DNA of 64,000 nt from Planctomycetaceae bacterium (GCA_027487775.1 JAIYCY010000010.1:54103-118102), one strand, 5' to 3'; positions 35,786 through 45,154 are shown, counted from the stretch's first letter. Notes: generated from the sequence alone by a model not told the origin. A program made the numbers and translations.

Positions 35786-36837
35786 GAAGCCACCCCGGCC
35801 AGTTCGTCTCGCACGACGCGTCGTCCGAGCGTGATCGAACGCACCATCATCTCACAGGCTGCCATGACTTCGAGATTATTCCGAACGCTAACGCCCGGCT
35901 CGATCCCATGGACGACGTACGCGTAAAAGTCTCGAAGCAGGTCGGCTTCTCCTTCGGCATTCTCGCGCGGCAGAATTGTCTCCGGCCTGCCGCCGAACTG
36001 TTCAAGCGGACGCGCGTTGTACGTGAGACCTTCCGGACACGTTCGTATTGCCCCAAGCACCGAGTGCGCTTCGATCGTCAGGACGTTCCTCGCGGCATCA
36101 TGCGTGTGGACGTAATGGACGCGTGTTCCCGATGCAAACTCGATGTGTGCGGTGGTGTTCGGGTCATGCTCGTAGGGAGAATAATCCGCCCGCCAGCTCT
36201 GCGCTGTGATCGCGCTGATCGGTCCGAGCCAGGCGAGAAGATTATCAAAGTGGTGACACGACATGTCCCAGATGCTGGCAAACGGATACGTCAAAGTCCC
36301 CGGACTCGGCCGAACGCGAAGCTGCGTGTACTCCAGAAAGTGAGGCCTGCCGATGTAGCCGGCATGGCTGGCATCATTGAAGGCTCGAACCAGTCCGCGC
36401 TCGACGGGGTTGTATCGATAATTCTGGGCCACAGCAGCCCGGGAGTTCGGATGCCTCGCGACATGATCCGCCAATCGCTGCGCGCTGGTCCAGTCTGGCG
36501 CCATGCCCTTTTCGATCATCACCGGAAGCCCGAGGTCGATTGCACGCATCGCCAGCGGCACGTGAAACTTCGTCGGCACGCAGGCGATCACGCAGTCGGC
36601 TGCGCCTTTCGATGCGGCATCGAGCGCCTGATCAATATCGGTGTAACAGACGTGGCTCGACAGCCCGGTTATCGCAGACGCCTCTGCCAACGCAGAAGCA
36701 TTCACATCGCAGAGCATCGCCGACCGAAAGCCGATCTCCGGTTTACACCGATCCAGGGGCCATCGACCGCGATTCGCCACGCCGATATGTAGCACTCGCA
36801 GCATACGCGTTACATCTTGAGCAAACTTCGATTGCAT
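35782..36837 (-). CDS. Gfo/Idh/MocA-family NAD(P)-dependent oxidoreductase
   Basis: About 351 residues. The Rossmann fold begins at LRVLHIGVANRGRWPL. VIACVPTKFHVPLAMRAIDLGLPVMIEKGMA corresponds to the family EKP-type motif (Lys of IEKGM), AVAQNYRYNPVERGLV is the typical substrate-loop region, and IWDMSCHHFDNLLAWLG carries the catalytic DxxxHxxD-like His. It probably oxidises or reduces a sugar or uronic acid taken up by the adjacent ABC importer. The start is uncertain: TTG 36876, ATG 36861, ATG 36837 and ATG 36804 are in frame without a convincing ribosome site; 36837 is a compromise. Confidence 0.85.
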   Translation of the reverse strand: MQSKFAQDVTRMLRVLHIGVANRGRWPLDRCKPEIGFRSAMLCDVNASALAEASAITGLSSHVCYTDIDQALDAASKGAADCVIACVPTKFHVPLAMRAIDLGLPVMIEKGMAPDWTSAQRLADHVARHPNSRAAVAQNYRYNPVERGLVRAFNDASHAGYIGRPHFLEYTQLRVRPSPGTLTYPFASIWDMSCHHFDNLLAWLGPISAITAQSWRADYSPYEHDPNTTAHIEFASGTRVHYVHTHDAARNVLTIEAHSVLGAIRTCPEGLTYNARPLEQFGGRPETILPRENAEGEADLLRDFYAYVVHGIEPGVSVRNNLEVMAACEMMVRSITLGRRVVRDELAGVAS

Positions 36838-36948
36838 GGTGGTCGGCAGTGTCCCTTCCATGAGCCATTGTGACAAATTCCGTAATCGTCCGTTAAGTGC
36901 CGATCGGATGACCGATCGTCACATTCGCCTTCAGCACTCGTCTGAATT

Positions 36949-37953
36949 CTATTGCTTGACCGATCCGCTCGTAAGACCGCTGATGAACTCACGCTGAAGC
37001 GCGAAAAACAGAATCGCGGGCGGAACAATCGCGATCAGCGTGCCTGCCAGATAAATGCCGTACTGCTGATCATAAACGCCCACCAATTGATTCAGCGCTA
37101 CCGGCAACGGAAGCTTCGGTTGACTTTGCAGGAAGATGTTGGGCGCAAGAAAACTGTTCCACGTGCCGAGAAACGTGATCAGGCAGAACGCACTGGTCAT
37201 CGGACGAACCAGCGGCATGATCAGCGTGAGGTAGATGCGAAACTCACCGGCCCCATCGATGCGGCCCGCTTCGATGATGTCGTCCGGAATGCCAAGAATC
37301 GCCTGACGAAACAGGAAGATTCCGAATACGCTGACGCAGCCGGGGATGAGCAGTGCCGCGTAGGTATCCATGAAACCCAGCCGATAGATGATCTCGAAAT
37401 TCGGCGCCAGCAAGACCACGCCCGGAATCGTCAGCGAGGCGAGCATGAACGCGAGCAATCCCGATCGCCCGGGAAAGCGATACTTTGCCATCGCGTATCC
37501 GCCCATGCTGGAGAAGATCAATCCGAGCGTTGTAGCGGCGGATGAAAGGAACAGGCTGTTGATGATGTAACGGCTAAAGTGCACCGGTCCCTGCGGCGTC
37601 TGCTGGTCAGTCCAGAGGTCGCGAAAGTTTCTCGAATTGATCGTCGATTCGACCCGCGTTGCTTCATTGACCAGTGCCTGGTCCGTCACTTCATCGACTG
37701 CAACCCGTTGATCTCCTTCGCGAACAGATGGGCTGCGCCAAACAGAAGGCGGTGGAAGAAAGGTGTAATCGTTGATGACATCCGGATCCTTCACCGACGC
37801 GCTGATGAGCCAGACAAAGGGCAACATCATCAGCGTGCCCACGAGTATCAGCATCGCGTATCGGACATAGGCGCGACCCAACTTCGGTCGGATGAGAAAC
37901 AGAACCAAACCAAGGCCCGCCAGCACCAGCAGAAATGTTTGCAACCCTGACAT
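36949..37953 (-). CDS. carbohydrate ABC transporter permease, MalG-like
   Basis: About 334 residues from ATG 37953 (MSGLQTFLLVLAG), 5 nt after the stop of the partner permease; the longer in-frame start would overlap that gene. Inner-membrane protein with about 7 hydrophobic segments and the ATPase-contacting EAA loop EAGRIDGAGEFRIYLTLIMPLVRP. A long periplasmic insertion (about residues 65-140) with FLPPPSVW precedes SRYIINSLFLSS, normal for sugar permeases of the CUT1 class. Co-transcribed with the second permease and binding protein. No ATPase gene is nearby, so a shared MsmX/UgpC-type ATPase is expected elsewhere. Confidence 0.93.
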   Translation of the reverse strand: MSGLQTFLLVLAGLGLVLFLIRPKLGRAYVRYAMLILVGTLMMLPFVWLISASVKDPDVINDYTFLPPPSVWRSPSVREGDQRVAVDEVTDQALVNEATRVESTINSRNFRDLWTDQQTPQGPVHFSRYIINSLFLSSAATTLGLIFSSMGGYAMAKYRFPGRSGLLAFMLASLTIPGVVLLAPNFEIIYRLGFMDTYAALLIPGCVSVFGIFLFRQAILGIPDDIIEAGRIDGAGEFRIYLTLIMPLVRPMTSAFCLITFLGTWNSFLAPNIFLQSQPKLPLPVALNQLVGVYDQQYGIYLAGTLIAIVPPAILFFALQREFISGLTSGSVKQ

Positions 37954-37958
37954 GGTCT

Positions 37959-38939
37959 TTACCGATCCTTTCGCGTGGTGCCAGAGAGTCGAATCTGAAT
38001 GAGGCTGACCCCGAGGATGAGCAGCGTGAGGATCCAACCCACCGCCGCTGCGGTTCCGAGGTCTGCGCCGTCGAATGCGAACTGATACAGATACCCCACG
38101 ATCGTCAGCCCTGAATTGTTCGGCCCGTAACCCTGTCTCAGCAGCGTGTAAGGCAACTCAAACAACTGGAAGCTCCCGATGGTGCTCGTGACCACAACAA
38201 AGGTCGCCACCGGTGCAATGCCGGGCAGCGTCACATTGAGGAATCTCTGCCATGCCCCCGCGCCATCGATCCGCGCCGCCTCAAGCAGACTCTGATCGAT
38301 GTTCTGCAGCGCGGCCAGGAAATAGATCATGTTGAAGCCGACATAGAGCCAAAGCGACGCGATGATCACCGCCGGCATCACGAGTGCGGGATCTCCGAGC
38401 CATCGCTCCTGCAATCCCGTATTGAACAATGCAAAAACCAGTTTATTGAACAGCCCGTACTGCGGCGTGAAAAGCATCGCAAACAAGATTCCGACAAAGA
38501 CCTGCCCCACGAGATTCGGCGAAAAAATCGCGAGCCTGAAGAATCCTTTCAACCGATCCTGTCGCGCGTTCAGTAAAAGCGCCAGACCAAGACTCAACGG
38601 CAACTGCAGAAACAGACTCGCCACCGCAAACAACAACGTGTTCCAGAGCGCTTTGTAGAAGTCAGGGTCATTGAGCACATAGGAAAAGTTTTCCAGTCCG
38701 ACAAAGGTCCGTCGCACCGGCCCTGACGTCTGGAAAAATGCGAGCACCGTCGCATATCCGAGCGGATACAAGAAGAAGACCGCCGTCACGATGAAGTACG
38801 GCAACAAAAAAAGATAAGGCGCACTTGCAGCATATGGACGCGCCGACGCGCCTGCGGATGACCTTGCCAGGGCCCGCGATGATGCGTGAGGCGAACGAGC
38901 AGTCTCTTGGAGCCCCGGCGGTCTGGGTTCAAGATTCAT
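37959..38939 (-). CDS. carbohydrate ABC transporter permease, MalF/UgpA-like
   Basis: A 326-residue inner-membrane protein. The TGA of the upstream binding-protein gene overlaps the ATG at 38939 (TGATG), indicating translational coupling; GTG 38942 is an alternative one codon earlier. It has six or more transmembrane helices and the EAA loop EAARIDGAGAWQRFLNVTLPGIAP. The N-terminus is Ala/Ser-rich and disordered before YLFLLPYFIVTAVFFLYPLG, the typical first helix of CUT1 permeases. It forms the heterodimeric channel with the next gene. Confidence 0.93.
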   Translation of the reverse strand: MNLEPRPPGLQETARSPHASSRALARSSAGASARPYAASAPYLFLLPYFIVTAVFFLYPLGYATVLAFFQTSGPVRRTFVGLENFSYVLNDPDFYKALWNTLLFAVASLFLQLPLSLGLALLLNARQDRLKGFFRLAIFSPNLVGQVFVGILFAMLFTPQYGLFNKLVFALFNTGLQERWLGDPALVMPAVIIASLWLYVGFNMIYFLAALQNIDQSLLEAARIDGAGAWQRFLNVTLPGIAPVATFVVVTSTIGSFQLFELPYTLLRQGYGPNNSGLTIVGYLYQFAFDGADLGTAAAVGWILTLLILGVSLIQIRLSGTTRKDR

Positions 38940-40405
38940 CACCGCACCTCCAGAACCGGCAGGATCTCTGTCGAAGCCGGATCATTCTTGGATTGCGGCC
39001 CGGAGCGTTCGGCAGCTTCCTTATGGTGCTCAGATTTTCCGGATTCACCCAGATTCAGAAATCGATTTCGCCCCACGATCGCGCGTACACGATCTGCGCT
39101 GACCTTCAGCTCTTCGCGAATGTATTCGATCAGGCCGTCTTCGCCGGAGCGTCGGTGATAAAGCATCGCACGACCGAATGCGCTGTTGAGCTGCGCGATC
39201 GCCTGCCGTTGATACGGGTGCGAATGCTCCTGCGGCACCTGCTCCGCCAATTCGACAAGCAGCTTTCCGATCGATTGTCCGCCCCAATAACTGCTCGGCT
39301 GACCGAACTCCGGCAGCGACCAGGCCGACCGAACCGGCGGAAGAATATTGCTATCACGGAATCTTCGTCCGAGGTCTTCATCATTGAAGTAGAGCTTTTG
39401 CATGAGTTTCCAAGCCAGATCGGGATTGCGACTGCTCTTGGGTATGGCGAGCCCGGTCCCGCCCCAACTGCTGGTTCGACGGCCGCCCTCAGTCCATGCG
39501 GGCAGCGGCATCAAACCCATGCGCCCGGCAAGCGCGGGGGTGTTTGATTCGATCGACTTCGTTCGCCAGTCGGGTGCGATGTAAAACAACACAAGCCCGT
39601 CGTTCATCGACTGCGAGAGTGTTTGCCCCCAGCCGGCGGGGTATGCGATGGCATCCGGTCCCTGAAACTGTCGCACGTACCAGAGAATCGTTTGTGCGAC
39701 CGTCTCCTGATCGAACACGACCCGCCCGTCGGCATCAAACAGATCGATGTCCTGCTGCAACAGCAGGAGGCGAAGCGCTTCACCTCCATCGGCAGGCAGA
39801 TCAATCATGTACCGGTCGATCACGCCGTCGTTGTTGGTATCTGCGCGTACGACTTCGCGCCCTACGCGGGCAAACTCTTCCCACGTCGTCAGCTTGGAAA
39901 CGTCGATGCCAAGCTGCTCGACGATGTCACGTCGATACGCCAGCGCGACCGGGTGAATGTCATGCGGAACGGCGAATATCCGCCCGCGGCTGCTCCATTT
40001 ACCGAATCGGCTGGAGACGATCTTCTGATCGAGTCCTTCTGCTCGAAGACGATCCGTCAGGTCAAGCAGGCCGACATCTTCGAGCGGTCCGTTTGTAAAC
40101 AGCCCCATCGTACCATCGAGCAACTCCACCACGTCCGGCACTTCTGCGCCCACCTGCAATGACGCCTGCAGGCGTGACTGCAAGGCGCGCTGGTCAACGA
40201 GTTGAAGCTGAACGCGGACGTTGTTCTCGATCTCAAACTCTCGAATCGGCTTGCGGTAGGCCTCGGCATGTTCCTTGGCAAAGACGGCAAAGATCAAATC
40301 CGCCCGCTCGCTCCGCGAACGCAATTCGACGATGAACAGCCAAATACCGCTCAGGATCGCGATGATCAGAATGGCCAGCGGAGCCTTGCCGTATGGATAA
40401 TTCAT
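38939..40405 (-). CDS. ABC transporter extracellular sugar-binding protein
   Basis: A 488-residue protein starting at ATG 40405. A single N-terminal hydrophobic segment (APLAILIIAILSGIWLFIVEL) without a clear cleavage or lipobox Cys implies that it stays tethered to the inner membrane. The body is a family 1 solute-binding protein: IREFEIENNVRVQLQLVD, PDVVELLDGTMGLFTNGPLEDVGLLDLTDRL, WEEFARVGREVVRADTNNDG, and the C-lobe PDLAWKLMQKLYFN. The last 35 residues are polar. It is the first gene of the importer operon, 140 bases after the LacI gene on the same strand, with which it may be co-transcribed. Confidence 0.9.
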   Translation of the reverse strand: MNYPYGKAPLAILIIAILSGIWLFIVELRSRSERADLIFAVFAKEHAEAYRKPIREFEIENNVRVQLQLVDQRALQSRLQASLQVGAEVPDVVELLDGTMGLFTNGPLEDVGLLDLTDRLRAEGLDQKIVSSRFGKWSSRGRIFAVPHDIHPVALAYRRDIVEQLGIDVSKLTTWEEFARVGREVVRADTNNDGVIDRYMIDLPADGGEALRLLLLQQDIDLFDADGRVVFDQETVAQTILWYVRQFQGPDAIAYPAGWGQTLSQSMNDGLVLFYIAPDWRTKSIESNTPALAGRMGLMPLPAWTEGGRRTSSWGGTGLAIPKSSRNPDLAWKLMQKLYFNDEDLGRRFRDSNILPPVRSAWSLPEFGQPSSYWGGQSIGKLLVELAEQVPQEHSHPYQRQAIAQLNSAFGRAMLYHRRSGEDGLIEYIREELKVSADRVRAIVGRNRFLNLGESGKSEHHKEAAERSGPQSKNDPASTEILPVLEVR

Positions 40406-40545
40406 GAGAACTCACTCGGATCGACTCATCCGCAATCCTTGGGGGAGATTGCCCGAACACCAAACGCCCGCGGAGCCGTTCATCATCGCAACGACTTCCG
40501 TGTTCCATGACATCATCGACAGCTTCATCACGACCTGAACGCATT

Positions 40546-41571
40546 TCACGCGGATCGAGGCGGCGCGGTGCTGGAGCGAATGATGAGTTCTTCATCCACG
40601 CGCACCTCCCGCAGGCCCGGATCGGCATGTCCGCCGAGCAAATTCAGAAGTTGATCAGCGCCGATGCGGCCCATCTCACGACCATTCACAGCCACTGCGG
40701 TCAACGGGACCGGCAAAAGGGCGACGGGAAACTGGTCGTTAAAGCAGATCAAGCTAAAGTCATCAGGAATCTTCAAACCCATCTGACCCGCCGCTCCGAC
40801 GAGACTCACTGCGATCATGTGATCGTAGGTGATGACCGCCGTTGCGCGCTGCTGAACGATCGCCTGCTTGAGAAAGGTCGCCCCATTTCGAAACGGCGTG
40901 TCATGCCCGGCGGCGAGGTCGATTTTCAATTCGCGCGATCGTTTGATCAGCGTCTCATATCGCTCCGGCACGCTGTAGTGATTGAAGTAGGTGGCCTGGG
41001 CGTTGGCATACGCGACGCGACGATGACCGAGCTGTGCCAGATGGTCGACCGCGCGTCGCATGCCAGCAGCGTCGTCCGCGAGAATGCTCGTCACGGCCTC
41101 GGAAAGCTGTTCATTCACGCAGACATAGGGCACGCGACGTCGCGTCAGTTCCCGCACCGTAGCCGCCTTCGGAGATTGCAGAAGCACCGCGCCATCGAAT
41201 CGCCAAAAAGGCGGGCCACGATCCGGATCTTTGCTGCCCACTTCCAAAAACACGTCATAGCCGCTGTCATGAAAGGTTTCGCTTAGTCCGTCCAGCAGTC
41301 GTTCATTGATGCCTTCGGCGACGTGCGTGTAGGGTGAAGCGAAGATACCGACGATCCGAGTCTGCTTTCGAGACAGGCTGCGCGCCGCGAGATCGGGCAC
41401 ATATCCAAGCTTCTCCGCGGTCTCGAAGATGCGATCACGCACCGCCTGACTCGCGCTGAATTGCTTCTTTTTGTTCAGCACGCGCGAGACTGTTGCAGCG
41501 GTTACGCCGCAAGCCTTTGCGATGTCTGAGATCGTTACTCGATTACCATCTTCGCGGGCAGGTCGGGGCAC
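40546..41571 (-). CDS. LacI-family transcriptional regulator
   Basis: A 341-residue protein. The start is GTG 41571, chosen because GGAGG (41580-41584 on the complement) lies 8 nt upstream; a TTG-started longer frame is unlikely. The HTH is RVTISDIAKACGVTAATVSRVLNKKK with hinge helix YVPDLAARSLSRKQT, followed by the periplasmic-binding-protein-like sensor domain (RIVGIFASPY, DGAVLLQSP, LGHRRVAYANA, AVITYDHMIAVSLVGAAGQMGLKIPDDFSLICFND). LacI proteins bind palindromes with a central CG and release them on binding a sugar. The GTAATCGATTAC-like sites at 34.9 and 45.0 kb fit such an operator. Confidence 0.93.
   Translation of the reverse strand: MPRPAREDGNRVTISDIAKACGVTAATVSRVLNKKKQFSASQAVRDRIFETAEKLGYVPDLAARSLSRKQTRIVGIFASPYTHVAEGINERLLDGLSETFHDSGYDVFLEVGSKDPDRGPPFWRFDGAVLLQSPKAATVRELTRRRVPYVCVNEQLSEAVTSILADDAAGMRRAVDHLAQLGHRRVAYANAQATYFNHYSVPERYETLIKRSRELKIDLAAGHDTPFRNGATFLKQAIVQQRATAVITYDHMIAVSLVGAAGQMGLKIPDDFSLICFNDQFPVALLPVPLTAVAVNGREMGRIGADQLLNLLGGHADPGLREVRVDEELIIRSSTAPPRSA
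41534..41546. promoter_or_regulatory. operator-like sequence inside the start of the LacI gene
   Basis: GTTACTCGATTAC (plus strand) lies about 25-37 nt into the LacI coding sequence. It resembles GTAATCGATTAC but has an extra base, so it may be chance codon usage (it encodes N-R-V-T) or an autoregulatory site. Confidence 0.3.
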
Positions 41572-41794
41572 AGATTTGTCCTCCACCGCGCGAGAGTAGA
41601 TCGACCGTAAGTTCAGGTCAATCGTCGCACGCGGGCGGGGCAGATTTCTTTGATCATGTGTGCCCGATATCCGCACCCGTGCCTCCAAGCCGCCTCAGCG
41701 TCACATCCACATCAACATCCAACCGAAAGATCGAAAAAGCCCACATGCCCCGATGAATCACTTTCTGATCGGCGGGGCACGCGATCCACGCTCG

Positions 41795-43714
41795 CTATCG
41801 CTTGATCAACTCCCGCGCGTTTGCCCCGGTCTTTCGGAGGGTGGGGTTGGACAGCGGATCAATCTTGATCATCTGCACTTCATCATCCGGTTCCGGCGAC
41901 TTGCCGATTCTCACGACCGCAGACATGGGCTCACGCCCAAGATCCAGAACGACCAAACGGCTGCGCCCGTCGCGTAGCGTAACTCGCATGTCATACCGAC
42001 CCCGGAATCCTCGAATAACGATCTCGCCGCGCTTGTCGGTTTGCTGGGTGACGTGCGTTCGCCATCGATGCTGGATCAATTCCAGGAACGCTTCCCCGTG
42101 CGGGCGTATGCTCCAATCGTCCGCCCACAACCCCGCCTGCGGTCGCCAATGTCGCCCCGACCAGAATCCCCACAGCATGATCCCGTCGACCGCCGGATGA
42201 CTAAACACCGCCGTCATATAGTCGCGGAGATAATCGGCCTGCAGCTGACGATCCTCGAGGTCGATACTCAGTTCTGTTGAGACGATCGGAAGTCTGAATG
42301 TCGCGAACCGATCCAAGGTCCGCACGATCTCCGCCGGCGCGGGCAAGTCACTCGTAAAGTGGCTCTGAATCCCGATACCGCCAATTGGCGCGCCTTGCTC
42401 GATCAGGAAGCGAATGGTGTTAAAGAAATGCTCTTCGTGTTCATTGATCCCACGTCCGCTGTCGAAGATGCCGAAGTCGTTGACGAACAGTCTGACACCC
42501 GGACTAGCCGCCCGCGCTGCACGGAACCAGTCGACCATCACTGCATCCCCGCCGAGCAGTTCAATCAGATCGCGCTCGCTATACGGCTCGTTGACCACAT
42601 CCCAGTCTGAGAGAAGCGGATGAAAATGCTTCACCGTGCGGCGGACATGCTCGTCCGTGATCCGACGTAGCTGTTCGGGATCGTCCGCGTAGTCCCGCAG
42701 ACGCGAGGGCATCCAACGCCAACTCGGCCAGATCAGCGTATGACCGCGAACGACAAATCCCCTCTCGATCAGCCAGCCCAGGGCCGCATCTGTCTGGGCA
42801 GGATACCCGTCGAACAGTGCCGGCCATTTCATGTCGTTTTCGAACACCGCGAGGTTGAAATACTTCTCGACTGTTTCGCGATACACCCGTCCGTTGGCCG
42901 TATCGGCCATCAGGTGATTCGCATCGACCGCCGTACCGAATCCAAAGGCATGCCGCGTCTGATTCAGCTCGATCGTCGCGCCGTCGATAGGCGCGCCTTC
43001 ATCGTCCACGACGCGAACCCTCAGGTCCTGTTTGCGATGCTTGTCGATCCGCGCCTCCGCCTCGCGTCGCCACGCGGCGTCCGGCTCGCGTCCTGCGTAG
43101 GTCAGCTTCGTCCGAGGCAGATCCTCATACCGAACCGCATTCGTGTAATTGATCACGCTCAATCCAGCGATCTCGATCGTTTGCCTGTCGTAGCCCAATC
43201 GGATGTTGACGACCGCATCGCCCGGCCCGTAATCCTCGGCCGCCCGGAACGGGACGAAGTGTTCGACCCATTGTCGCGACGCACCGAGCCGCATCTCCGC
43301 ACTCTTGGTGTAGGGCTCAACGTTCTGCTCAAACACAAAGCCCGCCGACCCTTCACCCGTCATTGATTCGATACATCGCACCCACAGCCGCGCAAGGAGC
43401 ACATCCCCCTTCCGCACCGGCGCAACGATCGGCTGCGAGAGCTGAATCGCCCACTCCACACCTGCGCCGTTCTCACCGATGACCCGAACGGCCCGCCCCG
43501 ACGGCGCATCGGCATCTTCTCGAATCTCGACCCGAGCCAGACGCGCCAAGTCGCCGACCAATCTGAACCCGTCAAGTGATCGGTTCGGCAAAACGCTCGT
43601 TCCCATATCCGCCGACGGCGCGGGCTTTCCGTAGACGACCGGAATCGAGCAGAGCATGAATGCTGCCCAACTGAGGGTGATGATCAGCAAGATTTGAAGC
43701 AACAAGATCGACAC
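41795..43714 (-). CDS. GH10 endo-1,4-beta-xylanase, secreted
   Basis: A 639-residue protein. GTG 43714 is preferred: GGAG lies 7 nt upstream and a signal peptide starts at once (MSILLLQILLIITLSWAAFM); the frame stays open to 43852 but the extra residues are hydrophilic. Residues about 40-200 form a beta-sandwich carbohydrate-binding-like module (GRAVRVIGENGAGVEWAIQL). The GH10 barrel follows, beginning NQTRHAFGFGTAVDANHL. The acid/base Glu is about residue 376 in LSDWDVVNEPYS and the nucleophile Glu about 481 in LPIVSTELSIDLED; GHTLIWPSWRWMP and DGIMLWGFWSGRHW are also typical. It cleaves internal beta-1,4-xylosidic bonds. It ends 223 bases before the LacI start on the same strand. Confidence 0.93.
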   Translation of the reverse strand: MSILLLQILLIITLSWAAFMLCSIPVVYGKPAPSADMGTSVLPNRSLDGFRLVGDLARLARVEIREDADAPSGRAVRVIGENGAGVEWAIQLSQPIVAPVRKGDVLLARLWVRCIESMTGEGSAGFVFEQNVEPYTKSAEMRLGASRQWVEHFVPFRAAEDYGPGDAVVNIRLGYDRQTIEIAGLSVINYTNAVRYEDLPRTKLTYAGREPDAAWRREAEARIDKHRKQDLRVRVVDDEGAPIDGATIELNQTRHAFGFGTAVDANHLMADTANGRVYRETVEKYFNLAVFENDMKWPALFDGYPAQTDAALGWLIERGFVVRGHTLIWPSWRWMPSRLRDYADDPEQLRRITDEHVRRTVKHFHPLLSDWDVVNEPYSERDLIELLGGDAVMVDWFRAARAASPGVRLFVNDFGIFDSGRGINEHEEHFFNTIRFLIEQGAPIGGIGIQSHFTSDLPAPAEIVRTLDRFATFRLPIVSTELSIDLEDRQLQADYLRDYMTAVFSHPAVDGIMLWGFWSGRHWRPQAGLWADDWSIRPHGEAFLELIQHRWRTHVTQQTDKRGEIVIRGFRGRYDMRVTLRDGRSRLVVLDLGREPMSAVVRIGKSPEPDDEVQMIKIDPLSNPTLRKTGANARELIKR

Positions 43715-43797
43715 GCCGTCGCTCCCATCTTTCCATCCGACCCGCTCGTCACGAGTCCCGCACTGGATTGATCGATCTTTCACGATCACGATCCTGT

Positions 43798-43868
43798 CTA
43801 AAACCGGCCCGGCGGGGCGTGGTGAGAAACTGCGGAGGAAATTCTCACCCACGCGCCCCCGCCGGCCG
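43798..43868 (-). terminator. long hairpin with T run upstream of the GH10 gene
   Basis: On the minus strand the arm GGCGGGGGCGCGTGGGTGAG (43842-43863 region) pairs with CTCACCACGCCCCGCC (43811-43828 region) with two bulges, then GGTTTTA follows (43799-43806). It should end transcription from the pseudopilin gene. It lies only about 85 nt before the xylanase start, so it could also act as a leader attenuator. Confidence 0.7.
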
Positions 43869-43915
43869 AAAACGTTCTTTGCTCATCGCCGTCGAATCTG
43901 GTGGGCATTCTCACT

Positions 43916-43950
43916 CGACTCGACTCGACTCGACTCGACTGGACTCGACT
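43916..43950. repeat. pentanucleotide CGACT tandem repeat, seven units
   Basis: Seven head-to-tail CGACT units with one substitution (unit 6 reads GGACT), in the non-coding interval 3' of the pseudopilin gene. The unit is not a multiple of three and is not in a recognised coding frame. Confidence 0.9.
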
Positions 43951-44005
43951 CGAACGTTCGCCGCATGAATCGGGATGCATCAGAGCCGAGTGTGCCGCTG
44001 ATGGG

Positions 44006-44977
44006 TCAGTAGCCCGGATTGACGTTGATGTTTTTGCGGAGCAATTCCGAGCGAAACTGATTCAAAAAACGCACACCGCTCACATGGCCGTCCGCAAAGA
44101 GCACATTCGCGACCTTATCGCCGTTGTGGCGGAAGCGAATGTTTCCGGTATTCGAGGGGGAGTCGGTGTTGACCCACTGCACCGCCCCCGCGCTGCCGTT
44201 GGGAGACAGGTCGACCGGGTTGTTGAGTGTCATGTGGCTCGCGTTGTCGAGCGAATAATCGTCGGTCAGGAAGGTGCTGTAGTAGAGCCGATAGGAATCG
44301 AGCACGTTGGCCACCGGCACGCGATTGGCGGGCAGATAAAGAAGATCGCCGTTGACAGCGGTCGGGAAGAGGGTCGCATCGAAGATCATCGCGATTTCTG
44401 CACTTCGCTTGACCTTGGAAAGTTTGTAAGGCCTCAGAAACGCGTTCGCCTGACCGAGCTTGTTGCGAGCGTAGTTGTCGGCGATGTCCAATTGCGGCAT
44501 CAGGCGAGGATGGCTCGCATAGTGCACGTTGCCCGCCTCTGCCTGCGCGACGTTGACATTGGGAACACTCGGACAGAATAGCGCCTCACGCAGCTTGGTC
44601 GTGTTGGCTCCGCTGGTGAAAGCTGAATCAAAGCTCGTTCCATTTCTGGGGTTCATGGTGTTCAAGAGCAGCAGCGCCCAGTGTCCTGCTTTGGTTCCGT
44701 CAAACGCCCCACCAGGCGTTGATCCGTTCCAATAGCCGTAAGGCAACGACCCCTTGTTGTTTTGCGTGTACAGCACGAGAGCCAGACCGACCTGCTTCAG
44801 GTTCGACTGACACTTGACCGCGGCCGCCTGCTCTCGGACGCGGCCGAGCGCGGGCAGTAGGATGCTGATCAGCAACGCGATAATGCCGATCACGACCAGC
44901 AGCTCCACGAGCGTAAACCCTCTGCGCGAATCGCGCATTTGCGACACCCGACCAGCATTCAGAACAACCGTCCTCAT
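44006..44977 (-). CDS. type IV pseudopilin-like protein (prepilin N-methylation motif, DUF1559-like)
   Basis: About 323 residues from ATG 44977, chosen because GGAG lies 6 nt upstream. After a short basic leader ([20 protein letters not shown]) comes the cleavage/methylation motif [20 protein letters not shown], a hydrophobic helix used to assemble type II secretion or type IV pilus-like fibres. It continues [31 protein letters not shown], the consensus of the large planctomycete pseudopilin families, and ends with [16 protein letters not shown], the H-x9-DG-type motif. Upstream lies a promoter with the same operator layout as the dockerin/PEP-CTERM gene. The prepilin peptidase at 58.5 kb could process it. 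Confidence 0.92.
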   Translation of the reverse strand: MRTVVLNAGRVSQMRDSRRGFTLVELLVVIGIIALLISILLPALGRVREQAAAVKCQSNLKQVGLALVLYTQNNKGSLPYGYWNGSTPGGAFDGTKAGHWALLLLNTMNPRNGTSFDSAFTSGANTTKLREALFCPSVPNVNVAQAEAGNVHYASHPRLMPQLDIADNYARNKLGQANAFLRPYKLSKVKRSAEIAMIFDATLFPTAVNGDLLYLPANRVPVANVLDSYRLYYSTFLTDDYSLDNASHMTLNNPVDLSPNGSAGAVQWVNTDSPSNTGNIRFRHNGDKVANVLFADGHVSGVRFLNQFRSELLRKNINVNPGY

Positions 44978-45018
44978 GACGAGCTCCTCTGTTAGACTCC
45001 GCATGACAAACCCCCAAC

Positions 45019-45060
45019 GTAATCGCTTACTCATTCTAAGTCGCGTCCACCCAATTGCAA
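45019..45060 (-). promoter_or_regulatory. promoter with LacI-type palindromic operator (site 2)
   Basis: On the minus strand: TTGCAA (45055-45060), 16-nt spacer, TAGAAT (45033-45038), 2 nt, then GTAAGCGATTAC (45019-45030), one base off a perfect palindrome. Element order, spacer length and operator offset are identical to the site at 34876-34917. The start codon ATG 44977 lies about 50 nt downstream. Confidence 0.8.
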
Positions 45061-45154
45061 GGGATTCTGCACCCGAATTTCCTTTGCTCAAATGCTCGCA
45101 TGCCGCTCCAGCGCGATCCGCGTCACGGGCGAGCTGCAGATGGACTTCACCCTC

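Noticed and set aside
36881..36896. Further operator upstream of the Gfo/Idh gene (GTAATCGTCCGTTAAG)
   Set aside because: Only one half resembles the consensus, the second half is spaced differently and there is no promoter-like context; it also falls inside a probable operon.
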